From assembly GCA_016283275.1 (NCBI GenBank), contig JAEEMP010000023.1, forward strand, positions 1-54,141: a stretch of DNA of 54,141 nucleotides, in the 5' to 3' direction. The translations under genes and the position numbers were made by a program. Position 1 is the first letter of the stretch; the number at the start of each line of letters is the position of its first letter. Source of the stretch: Lachnospiraceae bacterium. Its GTDB lineage: Bacteria > Bacillota > Clostridia > Lachnospirales > Lachnospiraceae. This document shows positions 34,567 through 43,625 of this stretch, one piece after another. The notes under the pieces were generated by a model that was not told where the DNA came from, ran no database searches, and saw nothing but the letters and a program-made list of their open reading frames with translations.

Positions 34567-36066
34567 TTATACCATTTTAGCGATGAGCACGTTCTCATCC
34601 ATATTCCTGTCACGCTTAAGCTCACCGTTGATGCGTCCGTCCTTTAAGATTATGATACGATCACACATTCCGATAAGTTCCATAAGTTCCTCGGAGATCA
34701 TAATGATGGACTTGCCTTCTTTGCGCATATTGTCCATGAGCTGATAAATATCCTGCTTAACCTTAACGTCTATTCCTCGTGTGGGACTGTCAAGCACCAG
34801 AATATCCGAATCCTTACCGATCCAGCGCGCCAGGACCACCTTTTGCTTGTTGCCGCCCGAAAGATTCGACACGAACTGGTCGACACTCTGCATCTTGGTG
34901 GACATGGTCTTTGCAAATTTATCCGCAAAGTTCTTGAGTTTTTTATCGTTGAGCAAACGAAGCTTATTGGAAAGTTCGTTAAGGGAAGGCAGGCAGATAT
35001 TGTCTCTTATGCTCTGGTTCATGACTAAAGACTCGTTATCCCTGTCCTTCGAAGTATAAGCGATACTGTGCGCGATCGCCGTCGGAATATCGTTGATCTT
35101 TGTGCCGTCGGAAAACGTGACAGATCCTTCTCTGTCAAAAGAAGCACCGAAGCAGGCCTTACCCACTTCATGCATACCCGATTCCGATAATCCGCCGAAT
35201 CCCAGTATCTCTCCTTTGTGAAGTTCAAAACTTATATCGGAAATGATTCCCGGAACGGAAACATTTTCTACCTTCATAACGACTTCATCGGATACTTCTT
35301 CATCGTAATCGGCACGGTAGTACTTACCGGACACTTCACGTCCCACCATAAGCTTCTTTAAGCCGTCTTCATCGATCTCACTGCTTTTTACCGTATCGAT
35401 ATATATACCGTCCCTTAAAACCGTGATCGAATCCGACATGCGCAGGACTTCGGGAAGATCATGGGAAATAAAGATGACCGTATTTCCTTCTTCCTTAATA
35501 CGCTTCATCTGCTTGTAAAGTTCTTCACGGCCTTCACCCGAAAGTGCGGTCGTGGTCTCATCGATAACCAATATCTTCGGCTTAAAATACGTAGCCTTGA
35601 CTATCTCCACAAGCTTTCTGTCTTCGAAATTGTAATTCTCTATCATGTCGGCAGCTTTGATACGTTCAAATCCGTACTGCTTTAAAAGCTCCGTCGCTTT
35701 TCTGTTCATGGCATTTGTGTTCTTTATCCCAAACTTTACAAATGCGTCTTCATGACCCAAAAATATATTCTCTGCAACCGTAAGTCCGTCAAGCGTACCG
35801 AGTTCCTGAACGATTATCGATATCCCTTCGTTATTGGCGTCCACCTGATTCTGAGGATTTACTTCTTTGCCGTCTAAAATAAACGTCCCGCTGTCCTTTT
35901 GGTATATACCCGCAAGAGAATTTGTAAGGGTTGATTTTCCCGAACCGTTTTCTCCGATAAGCGCATGGATCTCTCCCTTTAAGATATTGAAAGATACATC
36001 CACAAGGGCTTTTGTGATACCGAAATGTTTGCTTATATCTTTAACTTCAAGTCTGATCTCACTCAT
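34567..36066 (-). CDS. Sugar ABC transporter ATP-binding protein, tandem domains (RbsA-type)
   Basis: 499 residues, two ABC domains. The first has Walker A GENGSGKST (about 38-46) and Walker B ILVIDETTTAL; here the usual 'DEPT' reads DETT, a conservative change. The second has signature LSGGNKQK and Walker B ILVLDSPTRGIDV, with Ser in place of the catalytic Glu neighbourhood, as is common in the degenerate site. It powers the two flanking permeases. AGGAGG precedes the ATG. Confidence 0.92.
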   Translation of the reverse strand: MSEIRLEVKDISKHFGITKALVDVSFNILKGEIHALIGENGSGKSTLTNSLAGIYQKDSGTFILDGKEVNPQNQVDANNEGISIIVQELGTLDGLTVAENIFLGHEDAFVKFGIKNTNAMNRKATELLKQYGFERIKAADMIENYNFEDRKLVEIVKATYFKPKILVIDETTTALSGEGREELYKQMKRIKEEGNTVIFISHDLPEVLRMSDSITVLRDGIYIDTVKSSEIDEDGLKKLMVGREVSGKYYRADYDEEVSDEVVMKVENVSVPGIISDISFELHKGEILGFGGLSESGMHEVGKACFGASFDREGSVTFSDGTKINDIPTAIAHSIAYTSKDRDNESLVMNQSIRDNICLPSLNELSNKLRLLNDKKLKNFADKFAKTMSTKMQSVDQFVSNLSGGNKQKVVLARWIGKDSDILVLDSPTRGIDVKVKQDIYQLMDNMRKEGKSIIMISEELMELIGMCDRIIILKDGRINGELKRDRNMDENVLIAKMV

Positions 36067-36077
36067 ATAAATCCCTC

Positions 36078-37043
36078 CTATTTCACAATCTCGCCCTTGG
36101 CGACTTTTGTGGTAAGCATAACAATGATAAGAAGGGCAAATCCCGTAATAACGTCCTGGATGGCCGTTGGCGCTCCGAGGGCGATAAAACCGAAGAATAT
36201 GATATTGATCACAAACTCGCCTATGATGATCGCAGGAATGGGCATACCGTACTTTTTAAAAGCAAGGCCAAAGAAACAACCCATGGTGGGCACGAAGTTA
36301 CGGCTCATGGAAGCCATCCCGGTAACAGCGACCATGGAAGAGCCGTAACTTATGGTGAGAACCGCCATAACACCCAAAAATGCTCCGCTTATGACAAAAG
36401 CAAGTATCTTGTATGCGTTGACTTTAATACCCATATTCTTTGCCACAAATTCGTTACTGCCGATGGCATAGGTATAAGTTCCTATCTTTGTAAAGTTAAG
36501 TAAAAGAAAAGCGATCAAAAATGCGATGACCGCAAGGATCAGGTTACCGGGCATCTGCCCGAATGCTCTTAAATCGGACGGAAGCGTCTGTTCCACACCG
36601 CCCGCTATATAATTGGCAACCGATTCATATATAAGTGCAAGACCCGTCGTAACTATCATCGACGGGATCCTTAATTTCACATAAAAAGATCCGTTTAATA
36701 ATCCAACCAGTGCTCCCGTAAGGATAGAACCCACTATAAGGCCTACGTATCCCAACCCGAAACGGTTGGCAAATACGCATCCCACAATTGCCGACAACAT
36801 AATATTGGCGCCTATCGAAAAGTCAAACATTCCCATGACCATTACGAAATAGAATCCCACAGCGCCCACGGCCGCAAGCAGCGATGCTTCAAAATAGCTG
36901 AGCATGTTCTTTGGCGAACCGAAATTATCCGGGGTAATGATCTTAAATATTCCCCAGGATACAACAACCATAAGTAAAAGCAACAGGTAGCCTTTTGTGC
37001 GGGCCGACAGTTTTCTGCCTCCTGTTTCTTTTGATGCTTTCAT
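36078..37043 (-). CDS. Sugar ABC transporter permease 1 (RbsC-type)
   Basis: 321 residues, about nine membrane segments. VMGMFDFSIGANIMLSAIVG is the conserved core; the internal TYAIGSNEFVAKNMGIKVNAYK loop contacts the ATPase. It is 93 bp downstream of the binding-protein gene, separated by a GC-rich hairpin that would lower its expression relative to the binding protein. GGAGGTG precedes the ATG. Confidence 0.9.
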   Translation of the reverse strand: MKASKETGGRKLSARTKGYLLLLLMVVVSWGIFKIITPDNFGSPKNMLSYFEASLLAAVGAVGFYFVMVMGMFDFSIGANIMLSAIVGCVFANRFGLGYVGLIVGSILTGALVGLLNGSFYVKLRIPSMIVTTGLALIYESVANYIAGGVEQTLPSDLRAFGQMPGNLILAVIAFLIAFLLLNFTKIGTYTYAIGSNEFVAKNMGIKVNAYKILAFVISGAFLGVMAVLTISYGSSMVAVTGMASMSRNFVPTMGCFFGLAFKKYGMPIPAIIIGEFVINIIFFGFIALGAPTAIQDVITGFALLIIVMLTTKVAKGEIVK

Positions 37044-37068
37044 AACATTTCACCTCCGGATACAATAA

Positions 37069-37095
37069 GGCCGGTACCGCCGTGCGATACCGGCC
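37069..37095 (-). promoter_or_regulatory. GC-rich hairpin between binding-protein and permease genes
   Basis: GGCCGGTAtCGC - ACG - GCGgTACCGGCC on the minus strand, followed by TTATTG rather than a full T tract. It fits a partial terminator or 3' stabiliser that makes the binding protein more abundant than the membrane parts. Confidence 0.75.
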
Positions 37096-37136
37096 ACAAG
37101 TCTCAAAATCACTATTGACTTTGAATCTGTTTTAAG

Positions 37137-38351
37137 TTATTTACCGGATCTTGCCTTGGCGTCTTCGATCGAAAGTGCTGCTGCCTTAGCCTTTAAGCCT
37201 TCCATATCAAGCTTTGACATCTCAACGAGTTCTTCGGTCGTATAAGGAAGCTGATCTACAAAGTATGTTTCATATGCTGAGTAGTCTTCGGGAGATGCTA
37301 CATAAAGGTAAGGGAACTTGATATCTTCGAACTTGCCGCCGAAATCTTTGTAATTACCCTTAACTGCGTTATAAACTGCCATGAATGCAAACAGAGGATC
37401 GCAGTAGTGTCCGCCGGATTCTCCTGCCATTGAACCGTTGGCTATTCTTTCGCCAAGGTCGGGAAGGAAGTCTGTGGATACAATGTCGATATCCTGGGTC
37501 TTGCCTGCACGCTCAACAGCTGCGATAGCACCCTGAAGAGGATCTCCGCCGCCGCCTGCGGGGATGATGGCATCAAGATCGGGATTTGCGCTCATAAGAG
37601 CTTCTGCTGCCTTTGAACCGCCTTCGGAAGATGTTCCTGCATACTGAGGCTCAGAAAGAACTGCCTGATCGTCGGGATGTGCGCTGTTCCACTTTTCAAC
37701 GCCTGCTTTATAACCTTCCCATCTTCCAAGCCATGTTGCGTCACCCTGTTCCCAACCGATAAGACCGATATTTCTGTCACCTCTGTCAAGAAGGATCTGA
37801 ACAAGTTTTTCACCGTTTTCGGGCTCGTTTTCATGAACAGCGCCCACATAGTATTCGGACTTAACAGCTGCTTCATAGATATCTGCGCTTGTCTCGGAAT
37901 TGATGATACGGAAGAACTGTGCAAGATATACACCGTTGTCGTTACATGTCTTTATAGCCGAAGCCATTTCGGTATCCGAAGAGTTACAGATGATGATACC
38001 GTCGCATCCTGCTGCGCAAAGCTGCTCAACAGATGCAGTAACCTTTTCGGAAACGTGACCCTGATCAACATACTGGATCTGAACTCCAAGAGCTTCTGCT
38101 GCCTTGTCGAGAATGAGCTTACACTGAGAACCGAGTACATCGGTAGAACTCCAGATAGAAACACCGATCTTTATCGTATCATCGGACTTTGCCGGTGTTG
38201 CAGTTTCGGTATTTGTATTGGTATTTGTGTTGGTATTTGCTGCTGTACCGCCGCCGTTGCTTCCGGTGCTTGCCGTTCCGGTTCCGCAACCTGCTATAGT
38301 TGTAAGAACCATCAGCATACATAACAATAGACTAATGAGTTTCTTTTTCAT
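37137..38351 (-). CDS. Sugar-binding lipoprotein (Peripla_BP_4, RbsB-type)
   Basis: Start ATG at 38351 (AGGAGG 11 bases upstream; another ATG is too close to the site). 404 residues. The signal peptide ends in IAGC. A low-complexity linker of Thr/Asn with (NT)n repeats follows (about residues 28-50), placing the domain away from the membrane. The binding domain opens KIGVSIWSSTDVLGSQCK and includes IPAGGGGDPLQGAIAAVERAG. The ligand is unknown; a deoxy-hexose is possible from the neighbours. Confidence 0.9.
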   Translation of the reverse strand: MKKKLISLLLCMLMVLTTIAGCGTGTASTGSNGGGTAANTNTNTNTNTETATPAKSDDTIKIGVSIWSSTDVLGSQCKLILDKAAEALGVQIQYVDQGHVSEKVTASVEQLCAAGCDGIIICNSSDTEMASAIKTCNDNGVYLAQFFRIINSETSADIYEAAVKSEYYVGAVHENEPENGEKLVQILLDRGDRNIGLIGWEQGDATWLGRWEGYKAGVEKWNSAHPDDQAVLSEPQYAGTSSEGGSKAAEALMSANPDLDAIIPAGGGGDPLQGAIAAVERAGKTQDIDIVSTDFLPDLGERIANGSMAGESGGHYCDPLFAFMAVYNAVKGNYKDFGGKFEDIKFPYLYVASPEDYSAYETYFVDQLPYTTEELVEMSKLDMEGLKAKAAALSIEDAKARSGK

Positions 38352-38469
38352 AAAAACCATAACCTCCTGATTAAAAAACAATTCACCCTATAGTTTCTTT
38401 TGCGAGATCTCTCAATGACATCATCTTATAGACATTATTGCCAAAGAAACATGGAAAATTTTCGGTGAA

Positions 38470-38528
38470 TTGGTAAAATTTTCTTTTTTTGTGTTACGAA
38501 ATCGATTACTCTGTGTAAATTTTACCAA
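38470..38528. promoter_or_regulatory. Widely spaced 12-bp inverted repeat upstream of the binding-protein gene
   Basis: TTGGTAAAATTT (38470-38481) and AAATTTTACCAA (38517-38528) are perfect inverted copies 35 bp apart, about 120-175 bp before the binding-protein start and just downstream of the response-regulator terminator. They are good candidates for sites of the adjacent AraC-type response regulator. Confidence 0.55.
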
Positions 38529-38546
38529 AATAAGCTTAAATAAATA

Positions 38547-38592
38547 CAAAAAAGGCCGCCTTTTCACCAATACAAATGAAAAACGGTCTTTT
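38547..38592 (-). terminator. Terminator of the two-component operon
   Basis: On the minus strand AAAAGaCCGtTTTTC pairs with GAAAAggCGGcCTTTT, followed by TT, just after the response-regulator stop. It separates the regulator pair from the transporter operon. Confidence 0.7.
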
Positions 38593-38598
38593 AATGTC

Positions 38599-39321
38599 TT
38601 ATATCGACTTACGATACTTACTCGGGGATATCCCCTCAACCTTTTTGAATACCTTTGTGAAATAGAAATAGTCGTTGTAACCCACTATTTCGGCTATCTC
38701 CTGTATGGAAAGACTCTCATCGCGAAGAAGTTCCTTGGCACGCTGGATCCTTAAAGATGCAATGTAATCCGAAAAATTGACCTTTAAAGATTCTTTTATC
38801 ATCTCGCTTAAGCGTCCCATGCTTATATTGTATTTGGCAGCAAGCGAAGTAAGCGAAATATCTTCCATATAGTGCTCACGTATCTCGGAGATAACGTTGT
38901 CTATAACTCTGTCAAAAGAAGGAGCTTCGCTTTTTTCACCTGTTTCTTCTCCGCGATCCGAAAGAATGGAAAGCATTACCCTTTTTAAGTCTTCTTCTTT
39001 GATGGGCTTTAAAAGATAATCGTATGCATGGAGCTGTACGGCTTCTTTTGCGTATGAAAACTCTGCAAAGCCCGAGATCATTACGACGATCGTATCGGGA
39101 GACACTTCCGGAATGGCCTTTAAAAGTTCAAGTCCCGAAAGACCGGGCATCCTTATATCGGTAAAAACAACATCCGGCTTAAAAATCGCTATCTCTTCCT
39201 TTGCCGTAAGTCCGTTGTTTGCCGTTCCCACCACATAAACATCCATATCAAGTTTTTCAAGAAGTTTCTTTAACCCAAGTGTGATCCAGACTTCATCGTC
39301 GGCAATATAAACATTCAACAT
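38599..39321 (-). CDS. Response regulator with AraC-type DNA-binding domain (YesN-like)
   Basis: 240 residues, short for YesN because the linker is reduced. The receiver domain (1-120) has KPDVVFTDIRMPG with the phospho-accepting Asp at about residue 54. Two helix-turn-helix units follow (about 140-240): LTSLAAKYNISMGRLSEMIK and IQEIAEIVGYNDYFYFTKVFKK. It should activate the sugar transporter next to it. It follows the kinase gene by 25 bp. Confidence 0.93.
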   Translation of the reverse strand: MLNVYIADDEVWITLGLKKLLEKLDMDVYVVGTANNGLTAKEEIAIFKPDVVFTDIRMPGLSGLELLKAIPEVSPDTIVVMISGFAEFSYAKEAVQLHAYDYLLKPIKEEDLKRVMLSILSDRGEETGEKSEAPSFDRVIDNVISEIREHYMEDISLTSLAAKYNISMGRLSEMIKESLKVNFSDYIASLRIQRAKELLRDESLSIQEIAEIVGYNDYFYFTKVFKKVEGISPSKYRKSI

Positions 39322-39346
39322 CCTAACACCCCCATGAATCGGATGA

Positions 39347-41032
39347 TCATTCCGGCTCTCTCATATGATCCGGCACCGATATTTTGATGATCGTACCTTT
39401 ATCGACATGACTGTCAGCGCTTATCGTATAATCGTCTCCGTAGAACAGTTTAAGCCTTTGCACTATGTTGGCAAGACCTATTCCGCTGCTCTCGTGCGGA
39501 TTTTTGATATCTCCCCTTAACTTTTCCAAAGTTTCTTCGTCCATACCGAGTCCGTTGTCCTCGACCATCATTTCAAGTCGGTCGCCGACTCCTTCGATGG
39601 AAACATTCACAAAGCCCGAATCCATTTTACTCTCAAGCCCGTGAAATACGGAATTTTCGACAAGCGGCTGTAAGAAGAACCTTATCATCGGCTTATCGAG
39701 TACTTCTTCGGACACTTTTGTCTTTATTAAGATCTTGCCCATGAATCTGTATTCTATGATCCTTGCAAACTTCTCGATATATGAAACTTCATCCCGCACC
39801 GTTACTATATTGCTGCCCTTTACGGCATATCTGAAGATGTCGGAAAGCGCCATCGCCATCTCCGCAATGTCGTTTTCGTCGTTGATAAGCGCCATATCAC
39901 GCATACAGGAAAGGGTATTGTACAGAAAATGCGGGTTTATCTGATTACGATAAGCCATTATCTCCATTTTCTGCTGGGCAAGCTCCGTCTCGTAGAGACG
40001 TATCTTTCCGTCTTTGATCTCTTTGATCATCCGCTGATTTTCATCAAGCATCCGGTCCAGACTCGCGGCAACCGTACCGATCTCATCGGTCCTGTTTAAG
40101 TTAAGACGCCTTTCGGGATGTTTGATGGAATTACCTATAAATCTGTCTATCGCACGGATAGGCCTTGCCATCTGGTAATAGGAAAACAAAATGATGATAG
40201 CCAGCAAAAGTATTATAAGAACGGCGGCAAATAATATAAGTTTCCTTATGGCGCCGCTTCCCGAAGTATTACCCGAGATCGAGACCGCAAGTGCGATCCT
40301 TATACCGTTCTGCCAGTTGCCTTCACGATACACATAGTCCTTATTGTCTTTAAGGTCCGCCATCGTAACATCGCGCGGGATATTGCCGAAAGTGCTGAAA
40401 GAAAGGTCGAGTTTGTTGGAGTCGCTCAACTGCATGGCGACTACGTTTTTGTTCAAAATATTTTTAAGAGTGCCGTCAATCCTCCACGGTTCCAGCACGA
40501 ACACACACATCCCAAGCTGTTTTGAACTTTCGCCGGTACCGTCGTAGATCGGGTAAAAGAACGCATAATAAAAATCTTCGCTGTCCGAAAAATAGCGATC
40601 GGCATTAAGATCCTCTCCCGTTCGAAGATATGCCTGTTTCTTTGGAATATCCACGGTCTTTCCCAAAGAAACTATTGTATTCATGTCTTTATCATAGAGA
40701 AGAGCCGACACGATCTCTCTGTTTTTAAAAGCGATCTGGGAATAGTAGGAAGATATCCTTGCATCATGAACATCTTTTTGATCGGAACCGAGATCGTCCA
40801 TAACAAGGAATCGATACAAAGATTCTGCGGTATATCTTAAGTTTTCCTCATAAAGACTTATGGCGTTATCCGACTGTCTTAAAAGGCTTTCCGCCAGGCC
40901 GTTGGCATAATTGACCGTAGTCTGCCTGACGTACAGATAAGAAGTATAAAGAGTGCCCGAGAGCACAAAAAGGATAAGGAGGACTATAAAAACCAGTTTA
41001 AGCAATATGCTGTTACGTATTTTACTGATCAT
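39347..41032 (-). CDS. Sensor histidine kinase (YesM-like, LytS class)
   Basis: 561 residues. One membrane helix at 10-32, an extracellular sensor of about 240 residues, a second helix near 270-292, a HAMP linker (ARPIRAIDRF), then the kinase part. QINPHFLYNTL holds the phosphorylated His at residue 368; PLVENSVFHGL is the N box; VEDNGLGMD and SSGIGLANI are the ATP-lid glycine motifs. It senses an external sugar or a loaded binding protein and phosphorylates the regulator at 38599-39321. Confidence 0.93.
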   Translation of the reverse strand: MISKIRNSILLKLVFIVLLILFVLSGTLYTSYLYVRQTTVNYANGLAESLLRQSDNAISLYEENLRYTAESLYRFLVMDDLGSDQKDVHDARISSYYSQIAFKNREIVSALLYDKDMNTIVSLGKTVDIPKKQAYLRTGEDLNADRYFSDSEDFYYAFFYPIYDGTGESSKQLGMCVFVLEPWRIDGTLKNILNKNVVAMQLSDSNKLDLSFSTFGNIPRDVTMADLKDNKDYVYREGNWQNGIRIALAVSISGNTSGSGAIRKLILFAAVLIILLLAIIILFSYYQMARPIRAIDRFIGNSIKHPERRLNLNRTDEIGTVAASLDRMLDENQRMIKEIKDGKIRLYETELAQQKMEIMAYRNQINPHFLYNTLSCMRDMALINDENDIAEMAMALSDIFRYAVKGSNIVTVRDEVSYIEKFARIIEYRFMGKILIKTKVSEEVLDKPMIRFFLQPLVENSVFHGLESKMDSGFVNVSIEGVGDRLEMMVEDNGLGMDEETLEKLRGDIKNPHESSGIGLANIVQRLKLFYGDDYTISADSHVDKGTIIKISVPDHMREPE

Positions 41033-41061
41033 ACAGTCCCCATACCCCTTCCGTTAGTTGA

Positions 41062-42222
41062 TCACCATTCTTTTAACAACAATAATTCAATGTCCTGTCC
41101 GTTTTCGTAAAATGTAGCCACAAGGCAGGTGAAACCGTTTGTGGTTTTGCAGAAAAAGATATCGGCGAGATCGGTGCCGTCATCCTTTCTTAATGTATAT
41201 TCGGGCGCATCCGGATTACCGTTATATACGATCTCCCCTTCGGATGTGACACCGAAGCTTGATGTATATTCAAATTCACCTCTGTATTCGTAAAGCTTTA
41301 TGGTGCCTCCGAGCGCGGGATCCGTCCATGTGCCGTCCATCTCTCCGTCATTAAGTGCTATGATGGGGCCACGATCGCCAAGACCGCCCTCCATCGCAAT
41401 CCGGCCGATCGTAGTAAGAGTCGAAAGAGGCTCTAAAGGAAGCTGAACACATGCACCTTCATATTCATCGGAGATCTTTGAAAAGTCATCATAAGTCATA
41501 TCCGTCAATTCGGATTCATCAGGTTCCCAGGAGCCTTCCGTATTGTGATAGAAATATATTATCGTATAATCATCTTTATCTTCTTCGGTAAAGTAAAAAT
41601 CATCCCACTCCACCTTAGTACCGTCCTGGCTTAAACGTGCCTTACCGATGGCTGTTCTGGATGCTCCTCCCGAGCCGAGGTAACAGAAACATCCGTCACC
41701 CATATATCTGTTGGTGCTTCTGGTAAAGCTGTCTATGATCAGGCTTATCTGTCCGTCCTCGACAGTATAGACGCCGTAAATTTCTTCATCTGAAGGCATG
41801 GCCCCGACGATAAGTTCCGGGACACCGTCACCGCTTATGTCCTCGATCAGATAGCCTATCCCCGTAAGCAGTGTATAGGCATCTTCATACATGATCCTTT
41901 CAACAACGAAGCTTGGAATATATTCGCCTATACCGCTTTCATCCAGTCCTTTTATTATCTGTTCGGTAATCTGGGAAAGGACCGGAGCGTATATCTCATT
42001 GTAATCGATTTCCGGCTCGTCTGCCTTTGTATCGGCCGAAGTATCATCCGGCTTTGTTTCTTCGGATACGCTTACGCTTGCTTCGGTTTTTTCCGGTGCA
42101 CTTATCGAAGTTTTATCTATAGTGTCCACTGCAGAGCTTAAACTGTTTCCGCATCCCGCAAATACGAACGTCATCGACAGTGCAAGTATAAGTGCCATGC
42201 TTTTTACGATAATTATTTTCAC
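41062..42222 (-). CDS. Lipoprotein of unknown function
   Basis: The likely start is GTG at 42222, 9 bases after AAAGGA. The signal peptide ends in FAGC. A Ser/Thr/Glu-rich linker (about residues 25-65) precedes a domain with YLIEDISGDGVPELIVGA, a calcium-loop-like FG-GAP/VCBS strand often seen in Lachnospiraceae lipoproteins. The C-terminal half has TWTDPALGGTIKLYEYRGEF. I recognise no function. It lies 30 bp upstream of the histidine kinase gene on the same strand, so it may be co-transcribed and act in sensing. Confidence 0.75.
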   Translation of the reverse strand: MKIIIVKSMALILALSMTFVFAGCGNSLSSAVDTIDKTSISAPEKTEASVSVSEETKPDDTSADTKADEPEIDYNEIYAPVLSQITEQIIKGLDESGIGEYIPSFVVERIMYEDAYTLLTGIGYLIEDISGDGVPELIVGAMPSDEEIYGVYTVEDGQISLIIDSFTRSTNRYMGDGCFCYLGSGGASRTAIGKARLSQDGTKVEWDDFYFTEEDKDDYTIIYFYHNTEGSWEPDESELTDMTYDDFSKISDEYEGACVQLPLEPLSTLTTIGRIAMEGGLGDRGPIIALNDGEMDGTWTDPALGGTIKLYEYRGEFEYTSSFGVTSEGEIVYNGNPDAPEYTLRKDDGTDLADIFFCKTTNGFTCLVATFYENGQDIELLLLKEW

Positions 42223-42344
42223 GTCAATAATTCCTTTCAAATTCCGTTTTTACTTTTTTATTTTGCACCTTAATCCCGATTTGTTCAAGACCGCTTCTTT
42301 TCTCTGCCGCCCATACGGCAAAACCGTTTCATATATTTCTGCCC

Positions 42345-43136
42345 CTAGATACTGATCGTCCGGCCGGTGTAAATGCGTTCAAGCCTCTCCCCCATGATCT
42401 TCTTCATATATTCAAACTGTTCCGCTCCGGTACAGTGCCCTGTGTAATACACTGTGCGATAGGAAAGAAGTTCGTTTGCCGCTTCTTTTAATCTTTCCTG
42501 CCCTTTTGCATCCATGCTTACATCCATGAAATGAAAACCTCCGATCAGGTAATCGGGTTCAAATCGGTTTTCGATATTTAATATCCCCTTATGCGAGCAT
42601 CCGCTTATCAGCACTTTTTTTCCTTCATCTTCGATCAGAAGATAATGTTCATGCTTAAATGTATCCGCAGATATCTTTCCGCCGATATCGACAGAAAGAC
42701 CGGCACTGTCGACGGGATACTTTGGCGTCATGTCATTTAAGGTATAAAGTGTCAGTGAATCGTCTATATGATATTCATCGTTTGTAAGTATTATCCTGTC
42801 GCTTTTTTGAAGTTTTTGATCCACTCCGATGTATTTACCGGTCCTGTTCAAATGATTGCCGAATACGTTCTCGTTCATGTAGATCCGGGCTTTATCATTT
42901 ATCTCAAGAAATCTTAAAAAGCCTCCGCTGTGATCGTAATGACCATGAGAAAGGACCGCTATATCAACTTTTTTAAGATCAACACCCAGCTTTTGGGCAT
43001 TCTCCGCAAAGTGTTCCGATTGCCCCGAATCAAAAAGGACAGTCTTGTCGGAAGTTTCTATATAAAGGCTCAACCCATGTTCTGCGATCAGCTTTTCATC
43101 ACAGACAGTATTTTCAATCAAAACCGTTATTTTCAT
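42345..43136 (-). CDS. MBL-fold metallo-hydrolase
   Basis: Start ATG at 43136, just after AAAGGAG. 263 residues. VLFDSGQSEHF and AVLSHGHYDHSGG give the metal-binding HxHxDH motif (about residues 60-66); LISGCSHKGILN and the C-terminal YYTGHCTG supply the later His ligands. It resembles the 'MJ0936/ beta-RFAP synthase-like' branch of the fold. The substrate is not predictable. It is transcribed away from the small-protein operon at 43265. Confidence 0.85.
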   Translation of the reverse strand: MKITVLIENTVCDEKLIAEHGLSLYIETSDKTVLFDSGQSEHFAENAQKLGVDLKKVDIAVLSHGHYDHSGGFLRFLEINDKARIYMNENVFGNHLNRTGKYIGVDQKLQKSDRIILTNDEYHIDDSLTLYTLNDMTPKYPVDSAGLSVDIGGKISADTFKHEHYLLIEDEGKKVLISGCSHKGILNIENRFEPDYLIGGFHFMDVSMDAKGQERLKEAANELLSYRTVYYTGHCTGAEQFEYMKKIMGERLERIYTGRTISI

Positions 43137-43224
43137 AGATCTCCTTTCCATGATTCGTGTATGTTTTGTCCAACCGGATATATCCTGTAATATATCACTT
43201 TATACCATTTATCAAACATAATCT

Positions 43225-43232
43225 GCTATAAT
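43225..43232 (+). promoter_or_regulatory. Extended -10 promoter of the small-protein operon
   Basis: TGCTATAAT (from 43224-43232) has a perfect -10 with the TG extension; no good -35 is seen 16-18 bp upstream. The start codon is about 30 bp further on, behind AAAGGAGG. Confidence 0.6.
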
Positions 43233-43264
43233 GATAAGCATATATCAAAGGAGGATGGGGTTTT

Positions 43265-43480
43265 ATGGCATTTAGTATTATTTTGGCATGTATTCTTATC
43301 AACTTCATTGTATCACTGATCTTCTTTATAAAAGACGGGCACGATGCCAAGATCGCCGGCAGGAAAAGATCAGCGGCTTATTCTACATGGTTTATCGTCA
43401 GTGCAGGTGTTTTGGGTCTGACAATCTTACTTATACTGGCAGTTATACTTTTAGTCAACGCTTTTATGGCAAGCATGTAA
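43265..43480 (+). CDS. Small two-helix membrane protein, unknown function
   Basis: 71 residues: helix one at 2-22, a basic 18-residue loop (KDGHDAKIAGRKRSAAYS), helix two at 41-68. AAAGGAGG lies 10 bases before the ATG. The next frame starts 1 bp after its TAA. I recognise no family. It is the first gene of a four-gene operon with a second tiny membrane protein, a PstS-like protein and a VanZ protein. Confidence 0.75.
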   Translation: MAFSIILACILINFIVSLIFFIKDGHDAKIAGRKRSAAYSTWFIVSAGVLGLTILLILAVILLVNAFMASM

Positions 43481-43481
43481 C

Positions 43482-43625
43482 ATGAGCGACAGAAAATTTT
43501 TAAGGATATTGCTCGGGATCGTTATCGCAGGCATGATCCTCTCAATATGCCATGTGATCTATATCATTCTGGCGTACCCCAATTCATCGATCATATACTA
43601 TATTTCAAAGGAGTTATGGCTATGA
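43482..43625 (+). CDS. 47-residue single-helix membrane protein
   Basis: ATG at 43482 to TGA at 43625. The product starts MSDRKFLRILLGIVIAGMIL, a basic start followed by one membrane helix, and ends in a polar tail with KELWL. It starts 1 bp after the upstream stop codon and its TGA overlaps the next gene's ATG (ATGA), the pattern of translational coupling in both directions. It has no ribosome site of its own. The frame is short, so coding is inferred from this packing and the amphipathic layout. Confidence 0.65.
   Translation: MSDRKFLRILLGIVIAGMILSICHVIYIILAYPNSSIIYYISKELWL

Noticed and set aside
37677-38324. 215-codon plus-strand frame opposite the sugar-binding protein
   Set aside because: Antisense shadow; its Cys- and Gly-rich stretches mirror the signal peptide and Thr/Asn linker of the real gene.
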